A stretch of DNA of 64,000 nt from Phycomyces blakesleeanus NRRL 1555(-) (taxonomy: Eukaryota; Mucoromycota; Mucoromycetes; Mucorales; Phycomycetaceae). Under the pieces are notes generated by a model, which searched no databases, was not told where the DNA came from, and saw nothing but the letters and a program-made list of their open reading frames with translations. Both the position numbers and the translations under genes were made by a program. The DNA lies in contig NW_017265147.1 of assembly GCF_001638985.1 (NCBI RefSeq), positions 1-64,000 of the forward strand. The letters run 5' to 3'. The stretch's first letter is position 1. The number at the start of each line of letters is the position of its first letter. Positions 25,754 through 36,658 of this stretch are shown here, piece after piece.

Positions 25754-28700
25754 TCAATACTTCTTCAAAGCCATTTTCTTTTTATCAAGGCGTTGTATCC
25801 ACATTTCTGGGATAATCGGAATAACTTCTCGGTCTCTCGGACTTCGGTCTTGCTCAGCCTCTAACAGCTTTTGCTTGTATTCCTCATACATCATCTCTGA
25901 AACACTTTGTCGGATAACATCAGCCCCAAGCAGCCTCTTATCTATATCTGGCTGTCGGTTACCGTACGATTTCGAGACCTCCATCAGACCCGGTTCGGGC
26001 AAGACGAATCCCAGCACCATATCCGAGCTTCTCTTTCCTGTCCCTCTTGTTTCTTCGCCCACTCTTTCTACTCCTTCTTCATGCCCCAATCCATCACTAG
26101 TCCGAGAATACACACTACCCAAACTTGCCAGACTGGATATACTGCCCGGTCGAGAACTCGATCGCGAAAGAACACTGTCTCGTCTGGCCGGGTAAGATCC
26201 ATCACTCTGAAAGCTTTCAAATGATAATCTTCGTGACCTTGTAGAGCCATGTTGTTGCTGTAACAATAACTGCTGTAGCTGCAAGGGCTGCAAGGGCTGC
26301 AAGGGCTGCAAGGGCTGCAAGGGCTGTTGTTCTTCAGCTGCCCCCACCACATACTTTTCAATTTCCTCCGAAAGTCGGGGTTCTGTGACTTCATAGCGAT
26401 AATTGAGCACACACCGCTTGACATGGCGTGGGTTGAGTAACTCCAGCGATCCCAGCGTTTCGATAAATATACTCGTGTCAGACAACTGAGACATGCACTG
26501 AAGGAACTGGAGCAGCTGTAGAACCTCTCCAAAAAAGTTGGCTGTCTGTCTTTGCTTTTGGTGTCGCTGGCCAGCCAAGGTCTTTTTGTTCGTCCGTACC
26601 CATTCTTCAATACTAGACAAGTTCATTCTGATCTGCAGAGCCTTTGATCGGCAGAGATACTTTCGGTTGTTTACCATCCGGCTGATCATCTCTCCCGACA
26701 CATAGTGCAGCGACTGGCCAACAACCTGGCTAATGATATCTGGCTGGACACAATAAGATTGCAGCAGCTCCACAATCGACCTTAACACATTGACAACCGA
26801 ACATGGCGATTGGATTCTTCCCGGACTCTCACACGTTCCCCGATCTGTTCCTGCAGATCCGGATCCTGTTGTATTTGTATTTGTGGTTGTGGTTGTGGTT
26901 GTGGTTGTTGAAGCAATAATCGAGTGACGAGACCGGCGGCGGAAAAATCGATGCCAGTCATTCGCAAAATTCACTTCTTCCATCATGCCCTGTATTGCCT
27001 CGTGGTCAAGTAACCCAGGCTCGATCACCTTGTCCAACTGTCTCTCGCAGTCCAGAACTACGAGCTCATAGCACCTTGTCACCAGGTCTCCAAGGCGATC
27101 TTGGTAACGCGTTGTCGAAATCGCAAGTCCCTCGTCTCTGTCCAAGTATCCCAACAGCTGGGATATATTGGCCATCCAAAATATCAGTGTTTCTGCATCT
27201 CGTGAATTAGACTACAAAAAGAAATCAATTATAATTAATTAATTAATTAATTTTATTTTTTTAAAAAAAAAAAGATTAAACAAATATATTTTATACTTGC
27301 CTTTATTGTCTTGGCTAGTCTGGCTATTGCACTGTCCAGAAACACATTGAGCAGTTCACGACTCGAATAATAATATGCAAACCGACAGCAAAGAAACAGG
27401 ATATTTGCCGGAACCCACAGGTCCTGTCTGGATTCATCCGACAAAATACTGCTTGCTTCACCAATCGCAACATCTAGAATGTGGGCCGTGTCGTCCTGAC
27501 TAAACACGAGCATCTGGTCCAGCAAACACTCATCCCACACAAAACTGTGCATCGATTCCATCAAGGCCTCGCAGTTTTCCAGCTCTGCTTCCTCCCATTC
27601 ACTATCATACTCATCCTCATCGTCGTCATCATCACTTGAAAACTCTTCGCTTTCACTATTGATTTCACTTTCACTGTCTCTGCTGCTATTACTTTTGTGA
27701 TCTTTATTAGAGCCTTTGTTGTCTAGGGATTTCGGTTCACTGGATGATCGAACGACAGGCTGTGATGATGGCGACGGCGATGGCGACGGTGTTTCGGTAT
27801 ATTGACTATATCCATCAAATGTTGCACCATAATAGAATTCAATCGGATCTATCCAGACTGTTGCTGCATTTGTTGTTGGTTGGTTGTTTGTTGATATGGA
27901 TGATTTCTTTATTTTGGATTCAACCTTTCTTGGCTTTCTTGGCTTTGATTTTGGCAGTAAAGGTGGCAGGGCGGCAAGAACGGCGGTACTTTCATGCTGC
28001 ATGATTCCGTACACTGACCATCCCCTGGCCGTAAGCAAGTCTGTGGACGCTCCACGACTCAGCAAGAGTTTCATTACCGATGTATGGCCATTAATAGCAG
28101 CCCACATTAAAGCACACCAACCCTCTTTAATAATAACAAAACCAAAAAAATATATATTTATATAAAAGTTAAAACAAAAAGATTCTTTCTAATAGATGTA
28201 TATATGTAAAAGGAAGTAAGGAGTTAAAAAAAAAAGTCAACTTACTTTTGTCTTGGCCATTTACTTGTGCTCCATGATCCAAAAGTATTTTAACACAGTC
28301 TAGGTGTCCCAAGCAGGACGCATAGATGAGTGGAGTGGTGCCATCAGTAGGGTCGTCGGCCGCATTGATATCCAGGAGTGGCTTTAAGGACGGACTGGTT
28401 AGGATTTCTTCAAGTGTCTTGGCATGGCCACAGGATGCAGCACGGCCGATGGATTTCCTTAGGTTTAATTCCTCTTCACTGATTGGCCTGACAACTATTT
28501 CTTCCTTTTGTTGCTGTAGTGATAAATTACTGTTGTTTGATAATGCTGGTGATGCTAGATATGACAACGATGCTGAAGATAATAATATTGGAGAGGATGA
28601 TGATGGTGACAAGGGCGATAATATTGATGAAGAAAAAGGGGAGGCAGATGATAGAGGTGATGAAGATGATGGTTGTAATAGCTGTGATAACTGTGGTGGA

Positions 28701-29515
28701 CGTACTCTTAATGGTGTTCTTGTTTTTTCTGGTTGTGGTTGTGTATTGTGCAGATTATTGGTGTTATTAATAATAAAAGAAGATTGTGGGTCTTTTACTT
28801 TTAATTTTGCCGAGGGTGGATGTGATCCAATGGTTTCGGGGTGCATAGGATAGGAAGCCCAGGTATCCATTGTTTGTGGAACTGAGACTGGTGTGGATGA
28901 TCTTTTACTAATTTTCTTGGTTGCATTTGTCATGGTCGTATTTGGAGCTGTATTCGTAGATGTGGTTGTGGGGGAGGAAGCTTGTGTGACTGAAAAACTA
29001 GAATATGCAGGTAAAGACGATGTGGATTCTCGGCGTGAGCCCCCTACTGTTTGTGAATAGGGTAAAGTAACCTGGAATCTTTCTGGCTGTTTGGCTGCAT
29101 TCATCTTGTTTAGCATTGACGAGAATTCCTGGAAACTATCTGCAATTCTTGCTGACAATTCTTGGGTACTTGTGCTTGAATTTGAATTTGAGTTTGAGTT
29201 TGTGTTGTCATGTGGCGAACGTTGGTGAGGAAATGGTACAGAGGGTGAACGCCATGGTGTGGTTGGTTGTGAAATTGTGGCCATACTATTGGTTCTTCTA
29301 TTTGGAAGAGGGCCTCCTCCACTTGCTCCTGCTCCTGCACTAGCACTAGCACTAGCACTAGCACTAGCACTAGCACTAGAGCTTCCTCCTGAGGGTGGTG
29401 GGGAAGGGATAGAGACAGAGAGAACAGAATATGAGCGCTGGGCAGTTAGCATATGCCTGGGACTCTTAATTGTTGCCGTGGTATTATTATTGGTGGATTT
29501 GTGATATTCGGGCAT
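25754..29515 (-). CDS. Ankyrin-repeat plus DIL (dilute) domain protein, 3 exons, 1183 aa
   Basis: Exons on the minus strand are 29515–28246, 28124–27301 and 27211–25754, totalling 3552 nt in frame. Residues 1–330 are low complexity (Ser/Ala/Thr/Asn-rich). Ankyrin repeats follow (about 345–465: GTTPLIYASCLGHLDCVKILL, then CALMWAAINGHTSVMKLLL). An acidic Ser/Asp/Glu linker precedes a DIL domain (about 690–1000: IFWMANISQLLGYL, KALQIRMNLSSIEEW), the cargo-binding fold of class V myosins. Fungal proteins with this ankyrin–DIL layout exist without a motor domain and are presumably trafficking or cortical adaptors; that role is inference. The second intron (27300–27212) has a GC donor (GCAAGT). Near 26280 a CAGCCCTTG-type nonamer repeated about five times encodes a QPL repeat. 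It ends in DKKKMALKKY. Confidence 0.92.
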
Positions 29516-30782
29516 TATTTGTGTATTGATTTTTTTTTGTCTTTCTTGTGAAATAAAAAAATAAATAAATAAAAAGGTTATTGTTATGATTATTTTTTCC
29601 CTCTTTTTTTTTCTTTATTTATTTTGTACACTACAATTGACTATCTGTTTTTAATTTTTTAATTTTTTAATTTTTTAATTTTTTGTTTATTTTCTTGAGT
29701 AAAAAAAAAAAGCAAGTATGAAAGAGTAAAAAGAAAGAAGGAGAGAAGAAATAAGAGTAATATATTTAATGGGAAATACTTTTAAATACACTTATGTGTG
29801 TGTCAATGTGTGTGTGCGTGTTTGTTGGGAATTACATGAAGTTTGTCGTACGACTGGGTTACAAGACCATGGGAGGGTTATTATGTAGTCGTTGCGTAGG
29901 AGAGGAGTGGGGTAGGGAAGGGAACCATGCGTTTATTTATTATAACGATAACTATCAAGATTGATCATGAACTTCTTTCTTATTTCCATATACTTCAATT
30001 GTACTGGTGCCTGTTGTTGTTTCAAAATAATAGTAATAGTAATAATAATAATAACAGCAGAAAACAATGTCAATTGTATGGTGAGCAAGCTTCTTCTACT
30101 AAATTCGACATTTGTGTTTTGTATATATATATATAAGAAATGTCTTGTGTTGCAGCAATATGATCAACTATACTGTCCTTATTCTCAATCGATTTCTCAT
30201 GCGATTGAATTCATAGATTAAATCACAAGCACCAATCTTTTTTCCGTATTATTCTTGCTGTTGGTCTTGCTGTTACATGTACCTATGTATATATATTTTA
30301 AATTCATTCAAATCATTAAGTTAGTTGACTATTAATATTGAATTTTAATGCTGGTCTTATTACTATTACTATTTAAGATAGAGAGAGATAGAGAGAGAAG
30401 GGGGATTGTACAATCGAGATCGACAAGTCTAGTCTAGTCCTGGTGTTCTGTCTTGGATTGCACGTGTAATTACAACATAATCTGATAGATAAATGAAATC
30501 GGTGTAAAATAATATATAAAAAAGACGATTGCTTGTGTGAATGGAGGAGCTTTTATTATCATTTTATTTTAATGTCTTTATTCAATAAAGTTAGATTTTG
30601 ATGAGTGATGAGATATATAGAAAGGTTTATTAGTATATAGTTAATTAATTAATTGATCAATTGATTGCTTGACTGATTAATAATATTATATAAATAAATA
30701 AATAGAAATGCATTTAAAAAGGGATATGTAAATGTAAATGTATATATAAGGATCAACCTTTATATTTACAGACATTATATCT
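29516..30782. other. Intergenic between ankyrin–DIL start and Sur7-type stop
   Basis: It contains repeated TTTTTTAAT units (29650–29685) and many TATATA runs. A plus-strand frame at 29961–30221 ends in DQLYCPYSQS and is preceded by a TTGCAG acceptor-like site. This faintly recalls the second half of an Ecl1-type motif, but the upstream half is missing. No gene is called. Confidence 0.5.
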
Positions 30783-31864
30783 CTAGTACATGTTCTTGTG
30801 CTCGTAATTGTAGTCATAGTAATGAATTGGCTCTGGTACTTGCTTCTGTCTTCGCTGAAGAGAGCTGGCAACAAAGAATCCAAATGCGATCAACATGCAG
30901 CCGCAACCAGCACCAACCAGGTAGATGGACGGACCCCAGTGCAAAGACAAAGCCTCAGACAGACCGGCTGTCTTTTTGAGACCATTGAAGAGAATCGAAT
31001 AGCAGACGATGACCAAGGCCAGTCCAGCACCACCACAGAGAAAACCAATCAAACTAACCACGGTTCCAACGATTGGTTTGTTGTTGGTCTCACGCTGATT
31101 ATGTACGAGTCCAGCCACTATTATTATAATTACTTTAGAATGTTAGCAAGACTGTTGATAATTGGTGTAATTGATAAAAAAGGAAACATGGACATGCGTT
31201 TTCTTTTCTCTTTTTATATGTTGTAGCATTAAGACTAGAAAAAACTAGAAAATAATAATAATAGTACTACTGCTTCTAACGATAATAATCATACATACAG
31301 ATAGTAATGCTAAAATAAAGGAAGAAGAAGAAACATTGGGAATACTTGCCGATAATTGAAACAAAAGCCAAAATTGTAGCAGGCATGATAAAAATGCTAA
31401 ACTTGTGAATTGACGCAAGATCTTCCAACTCAGCCAGGATATTGGAATTGGAATTGGGATTGGGATTGGGATCAGTCAGGTTCCCAGACGAGACTGAATT
31501 CATTACACTAATTTGGTTGCTGTCTAATTTGTTTAATTTATTATTAATATCATTGTAATTATATAGTTTTTTTTTATCCAAGACTCTCGATACACTAATT
31601 ATATACATATTTAATCACTCTTGACTTACCCAGAGTAAAACCAAATTTTGGATCAATACATTGAGATCGACTTCCGTTTAAATAGAGACAGGAATTATAG
31701 AGTCCATATCGAATGGATGCTCCTGTGGTTGATTGATCTAGCCGTGCAAAGTATACATCTGGCAAGATTGTAGAATTGAATGTGGTGCCAAGGTTTGATA
31801 CAAGGAAGACAGCCAGTGCCAAGGTAGAGAACAGAACTGCTGCAGAGTGTGGTTGAAGGAACAT
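30783..31864 (-). CDS. Sur7/PalI-type four-helix membrane protein, 3 exons, 247 aa
   Basis: Exons on the minus strand are 31864–31630, 31523–31350 and 31117–30783, 744 nt in frame. Four hydrophobic segments are visible: about residues 8–28, 120–140, 153–181 and 199–222. The loop after the first helix carries GLYNSC followed nine residues later by a second Cys, the claudin-like GLW...C...C pattern of the Sur7/PalI group. It therefore probably acts at the plasma membrane in cortical domains or as a signalling tetraspanner. The C-terminal tail is short and Tyr-rich (YYDYNYEH). The second intron (31349–31118) must use a GCAAGT donor: the nearby GT alternative shifts frame into a stop. An Asn/Pro dipeptide run (PNPNPN) interrupts the loop. 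Confidence 0.85.
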
Positions 31865-33179
31865 TTTTTCTTTTCTTTTTGATACTGTACAATTTTTTCT
31901 TGGTTTGGATTATATATATATATGTATGTGTGTATGTATGTATATAGAGGGAGAGGGAGGGATATGACGGTTAAAGAGATAATGAATGGAAAATAAAAGA
32001 AAAGAGTAAAGAAGAAGAAGAAGAGTTTATGAAAGAAATGTTGGAGAAGTATCAAAAGTGGGCGATCTTTTATGTCTTGTATATATTGTACAAATTAACG
32101 TGTAACATTGGGATAATTTAAATACCACTAAGCAATCAACCTAGTAGCTAACCAAGTAACCAAGTAACTAACTAATAATTAAATAAGTAGACACTTAGAT
32201 AAATAGATAGATAGATACATGCATAGAAACTGTAAATTGGCAGGATACGAGCCTATCTGTGTGTGATGTGTGATTTGTGTGATTTGTTTAATTAGGGCAA
32301 GTGATTAACAGGTTAATTTAACTGTATCGGTAAATTTTATGGATCTATTTGGGTATTCATCATGATACAGAATCCCGGTTTCCTTACTTTGTCTACCAAG
32401 TGGAACAATACCCCTCTCTCTGTAGTTACAATTGGCTGAGTTTTTGCTTCTATATATATATATATATATATTTGAAGGTTACGATCCATGTTGAAAGATT
32501 TATATATTGAATTATATTATTTCATTTTATTGTATTGTATGATGATTTCTGAAATGAATTTCTTCTTTATAGAACCAAAGACCAAAAAAAACATGCAATT
32601 TAAGTTACCGAGCTAGAAATCAGTAAAATAATAATAGTATTAGTAACAATACAAAAATCAAAGCTTTGTAGACAGAGTATATTCTCAGTTGCTATGTACG
32701 TCTGTATATATATATACATATATGGAATATATTGACAAGGACAGGTACAGAGGCAAGTACAAGAACAATACGTTTATAGTATTACTATTGTTAATGAGTC
32801 TAGGAAACACAAGGGAAAGGAAGAAGAAGAAGTACTTCGGTAACTGTCTTGTTTTCCGAGATCTTGATTTTTTTTTCTTTTCTCTCCGGGGTGAATTAAG
32901 GGTTATAATTTCAAAGACTTGTAAGGTACGTAAAAGTTACCTGTTTCATATTCTTGGTTTCTTTTTTGATCTCCTACTTTCCACACTGGTCTTTACGATG
33001 ATAAAGTAAAATACCTTTTTCTGTTTTATTAATCTACCTGAACTTGCCTTACATTATGATATCTTGTAGTGCATTAATTATTATCTTGTATATGTATTTC
33101 GAAATAAAATATAAGATATAAAATATCTTGTGAGATTTTTGATTTTGATTTTCTTTCTTCATTTGAAAATAATAATAAT
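31865..33179. other. Intergenic, upstream of the Sur7-type gene
   Basis: AT-rich flank with (TA)n at 32452–32470, an AACTAACTAA-like run near 32160 and simple repeats. Short frames (for example 32689–33009 plus) are Lys/Leu/Phe-rich with no motif. No gene is seen. Confidence 0.5.
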
Positions 33180-33668
33180 CGGAATGACAAGAGGTGTGCA
33201 CCCGATGAACTAGTTTGGTTGTTGTATACCAATGACAGTTTTGGGGTCCCTGAACAACCCAACCACAGCCGGAATGAATGTACCTCGGTTTGCAAATATG
33301 AAAGTACAATACAACACAATACAATACAATACAATACAATACAATACAATACAATACGATACCATGTCATGTCATATAAAAACAAGTAGTTGGATATTGT
33401 ACAAGGTTCATTATAAGGAGAACAAAAAAAAACATAGCTTGTGTAATATATATATACATACACACAGAGAGAGGGTGCACAAGGAAAAAAAAAAGACAAG
33501 AAGAAGAAGTCTATTAATGGGATCTGAGGACCACTTTTGTACACCTTCTATACTAGGTTTAAAATACATGCTTATACACCAGTTTTCAAAAATAAAATCA
33601 AAATTGCCATATATATATATATTGTTAATTTGAAAAAAAAAGAAAACTTTATTCTTAAATAGAAAGGT
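33180..33668 (+). pseudogene. Decayed inverted copy of the DPH1 3' end and 3' flank
   Basis: Positions 33180–33295 match the last coding exon of DPH1 (39308–39539, minus strand) in inverted orientation. The DNA for [19 protein letters not shown]...NHGRN is recognisable but broken by a TGG-to-TGA change and several indels. Further matches follow in the same order as the DPH1 3' flank: CTATTAATGGGATCTGAGG (33513–33531, against CTATTAATGGGATTTGTGA in the flank) with ACCACTTTTGTACACC, then TTAATTTGAA and ACTTTATTCTTAAATAGAAA up to about 33665. An ACAAT repeat expansion (33306–33356) and A-runs interrupt the copy. It is a 3' fragment only and is not translated. Its mirror arm is about 39075–39440. 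Confidence 0.85.
33306..33356 (+). repeat. (ACAAT)n pentanucleotide repeat
   Basis: About ten ACAAT units lie inside the decayed DPH1 copy, just after the region corresponding to the protein's C-terminal codons. The real DPH1 gene has no such repeat at the corresponding place, so the expansion arose in the duplicate. Confidence 0.85.
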
Positions 33669-35273
33669 AGTAATTATAAAGTTAAACATTTTATTTTTAT
33701 TTTTCCTAAATAGATAAGTAAATACTCGATTGAACAAAATGATATGAATGAGTGAAAGGTACTTCATACAAACTATGGACTTCTTGCTTAATCTCATTTC
33801 ATCAAATAGATATGATGTCTAATACTCGGCTAATTATGTCTACAAGATCCCAACTATCGATATAACATAAAAGAAGTAAAGTAAAGTAAAGTAAGGTAAA
33901 GTAAGGTAAAGTAAAAGCATGTTTTTAATAGGCAACTGTTCATCAGTGTCAATAAGCTATAAAATCTTTAGACTTTAAAGACAAAAGAACTGTATACACA
34001 GCTATATATTTATATATAAGATTATTGTTGAAATACTAAAATAATAATAATAATAGTAGTAGTAGTAACATGGAGTGCAAAATTCTCTGGCGTCAATTAC
34101 TGTCCGGCATTGGTTGTTTTTGTATACTCTTTTGTCAAACAAAAACCAGGTTCAATATCATTATCGGTTTTCTGATACTCTTGTTAAATGGGTCAACCTC
34201 TAGGTAGTCAACTGTTGTCTTTACTGACATTTTCTTGTACCTCCACCTCTTATCCTGAATATCCAGATATCAAATTGCTGTACGAAATTTTTAATGACCC
34301 ATCAATTGAAGAAATCAACTATAAATCAAGCTTGGCTGACCATGTTAATCCCATTTGCTCCACAGACAAAAGTTTGTTTAAGCAACTCCAAGACCTTTAA
34401 CCAGACGATATACCTGAATCAAACCAGATATATATTCCTAATAATAGATTGTGTATTTGCGATACAGCTTGAGAATGAATCTCAAGATTTTTTTATGATA
34501 GGTTGCATACTAGGATTCCTCTTTCACAGTACATACCTCCATAACTCTATCTTTTTATATATCCTGGAACCATTATTATTCACAAGTGAAAAAAGGAAAG
34601 AAGAATTGTCATTTGTAACGAAATTCAGGGCAAACCTAGCTGGAAGAATGAATTGCATCAAGTGCTTGGCCGAAGGACAGCCAAAAAGTCTATTTAAGCG
34701 ATATTCAACAGGAGTAAAGTTTACCAGTTAATCATGGCAGAAATAGATAATATGAGATGGTTAAAAAATAAGTACGGTTTCCTTTACATGTTTAATTTCA
34801 TTTCATTTCATTTTCATTTTCATTTTCATTTTGTTTTTTATTTTACTGTATAAGATTGCAAAAAGAAACTTCATTTAAAGATTGCTTTAAAGATACTGCT
34901 AAAAATGGTCCAAATATTAACAATACATAAGCACTATAATAATAAAATATTCAAGCAGGAATCCAAAGTGTTAGCATTTAATACGCTACCACTTGATCTG
35001 AATAAGAGAGGGATATTTAAAGTTTTGTACATGGTATATACACACGCACTAATATATATTCTTCATTAGCCATACTCTTGTCTAACAGTTTTATCATGTA
35101 TGCTTGATAGAATCTTATATGCTTATATTGAGGATTAATGAACTCCAAGTCTATTAATTGTATAACTGTATTTTCACTATTGAAAGCTCATATCTCTCAT
35201 CATTTTTTTTATCGAAATGTACACAATATGTACTTTCTGTTTGTTTATTAATTTTATAAGAGTCATAAACGTT
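33669..35273. other. Interior of the DPH1 inverted duplication, no clear gene
   Basis: Contains AAAGTAAAGT runs (33875–33905) and two unconnected plus-strand frames (34188–34400 and 34294–34731) with amphipathic, reasonably complex sequence such as YPEYPDIKLLYEIFNDPSIEE. This could be a decayed exon, but no domain is recognised and no splice chain joins it to anything. No gene is called. Confidence 0.4.
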
Positions 35274-35859
35274 TAATTGCATCGCATGTATAGAGAGTGA
35301 AGTGAACTCAAGAATGCCAGTAGAGCATACATTGTCCCACGATATACATCTATACGTACTCGGGGCACCCTAACTCGACGATACGGAAGAGGATATTCCC
35401 TGGCAGCTATACATAGCTGTTAGATACTGTCTTATATTGGATGTACATGCATTCAACTGTACCTAATATTTTGTGATTTTATGAAGAAACCAAGATTGTC
35501 TAATTGCATCGCATGTATAGAGAGTGAAGTGGACTCAAGAATGCCAGTAAAGCATACATTGTCCCACGATATACATCTATACATACTTGGGGCACCCCAA
35601 CTCGACGATACGGAAGAGGGTATTCCCTGGCAAATATACATAGCTGCTAGATACTATCTTATGTTTACTCTACGTGGATTTTACTGTACCTAATATTTTG
35701 TAATATTATGAAGAAACCAGGATTGTCTGATTGCATCGCATGTATAGAGAGTGAAGTGAACTCAAGAATGCCAGTAGAGCATACATTGTCCCACGATATT
35801 CATCTATACATACTCGGGGCACCCCAACTCGACGATACGGAAGAGGGTATTCCCTGGCA
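35274..35859. repeat. Three 227-bp tandem repeats
   Basis: Copies start at 35274, 35501 and 35728; the last stops after about 132 bp (ATTCCCTGGCA). They differ by scattered substitutions. Each contains TTGCATCGCATGTATAGAGA and GACGATACGGAAGAG. The plus-strand translation of the core (MPV-HTLSHDIH-Y-LGAP-LDDTEE) is nearly conserved between copies. The 227-bp period is not a multiple of three, so they cannot form one continuous repeat protein. Copy 1 has a stop (TAA) inside this core. Likely a duplicated piece of an older coding sequence or a local satellite. Confidence 0.85.
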
Positions 35860-36658
35860 TTTACGTTGACGGCAAATGTATAAAACAGCTTGCCAAGATA
35901 TCTTGGTATGAATCGCTCTCTTTTTGCTGTTTGTTGTAAGTCACTTATAACAAACAATGGTTAAATTGCCAACTAGAGATGCAAGTCACATATGGAAAAT
36001 GAAATGAGCATGGTAAACACCCCCTATTGAATTTCCACTCCAAAAGTTTGATTTTTCATTTTCAAACTATGGATATGGCCAAGAGCATCTGCAGCGGTTA
36101 CATTAAAATTAGTCTTTTTTTTTTTGACTGTTTTAATGTAAATCTCGCCTTTTCTCTCTCTATAGGATAGAGAAATAAGTTATTTAATACCTTTCTTATT
36201 TTGCAAGTTGCTCATTTGATTGGCTGAACTTGGTGTGACTTGGAGAAAAGTAATTGATGTCAACTTATTTCTCTCCCGTAATAATGCACTCATTTATAAA
36301 GAGAAAGAGAAAAAAAAGACATCATTATAACCCACATAATCCTCAAACAAATCATATTTCTCTTTTGTTTTGCTCATTTAGAGAAGTCTTTAATAAATCT
36401 GAGTCAATAACAAGCTTATAGAAGCAAACAAACAAAACAATTAAGATTAACGTTGCCCCTTGCTAATGAGCATGGCAGGTTAACAATCTCAGGAACTGTT
36501 ATACACCAGGCACACACACACACACACTTTACATTTATACAGTGTAAACTAGCCATTACACAATAGAGATTTGAATAGTAATAGAGATATACAACAACAC
36601 TTGATTCTCTTATAGACAACGCTTTTTTTTTACGGTATCTACTTTTTCTAAATTGAAC
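35860..36658. other. Upstream flank of the PD-(D/E)XK-like gene
   Basis: AT-rich sequence with a CA run (about 36513–36526) and A/T homopolymers. No coding evidence. The start of the downstream gene is uncertain, and a small first exon could lie here. The acceptor-like CTAAACACTAG ending at about 36759 suggests an intron upstream of the sure coding part. Confidence 0.4.

Noticed and set aside
29961..30221. Possible second Ecl1-like gene ending in DQLYCPYSQS
   Set aside because: Lacks the first WCxxC module and the second cysteine of YCSxxC; the rest is hydrophobic low complexity.
34188..34731. Two overlapping plus-strand frames between the DPH1 arms
   Set aside because: Reasonable composition but no domain, no splice chain and in different frames; kept only as a note in the region description.
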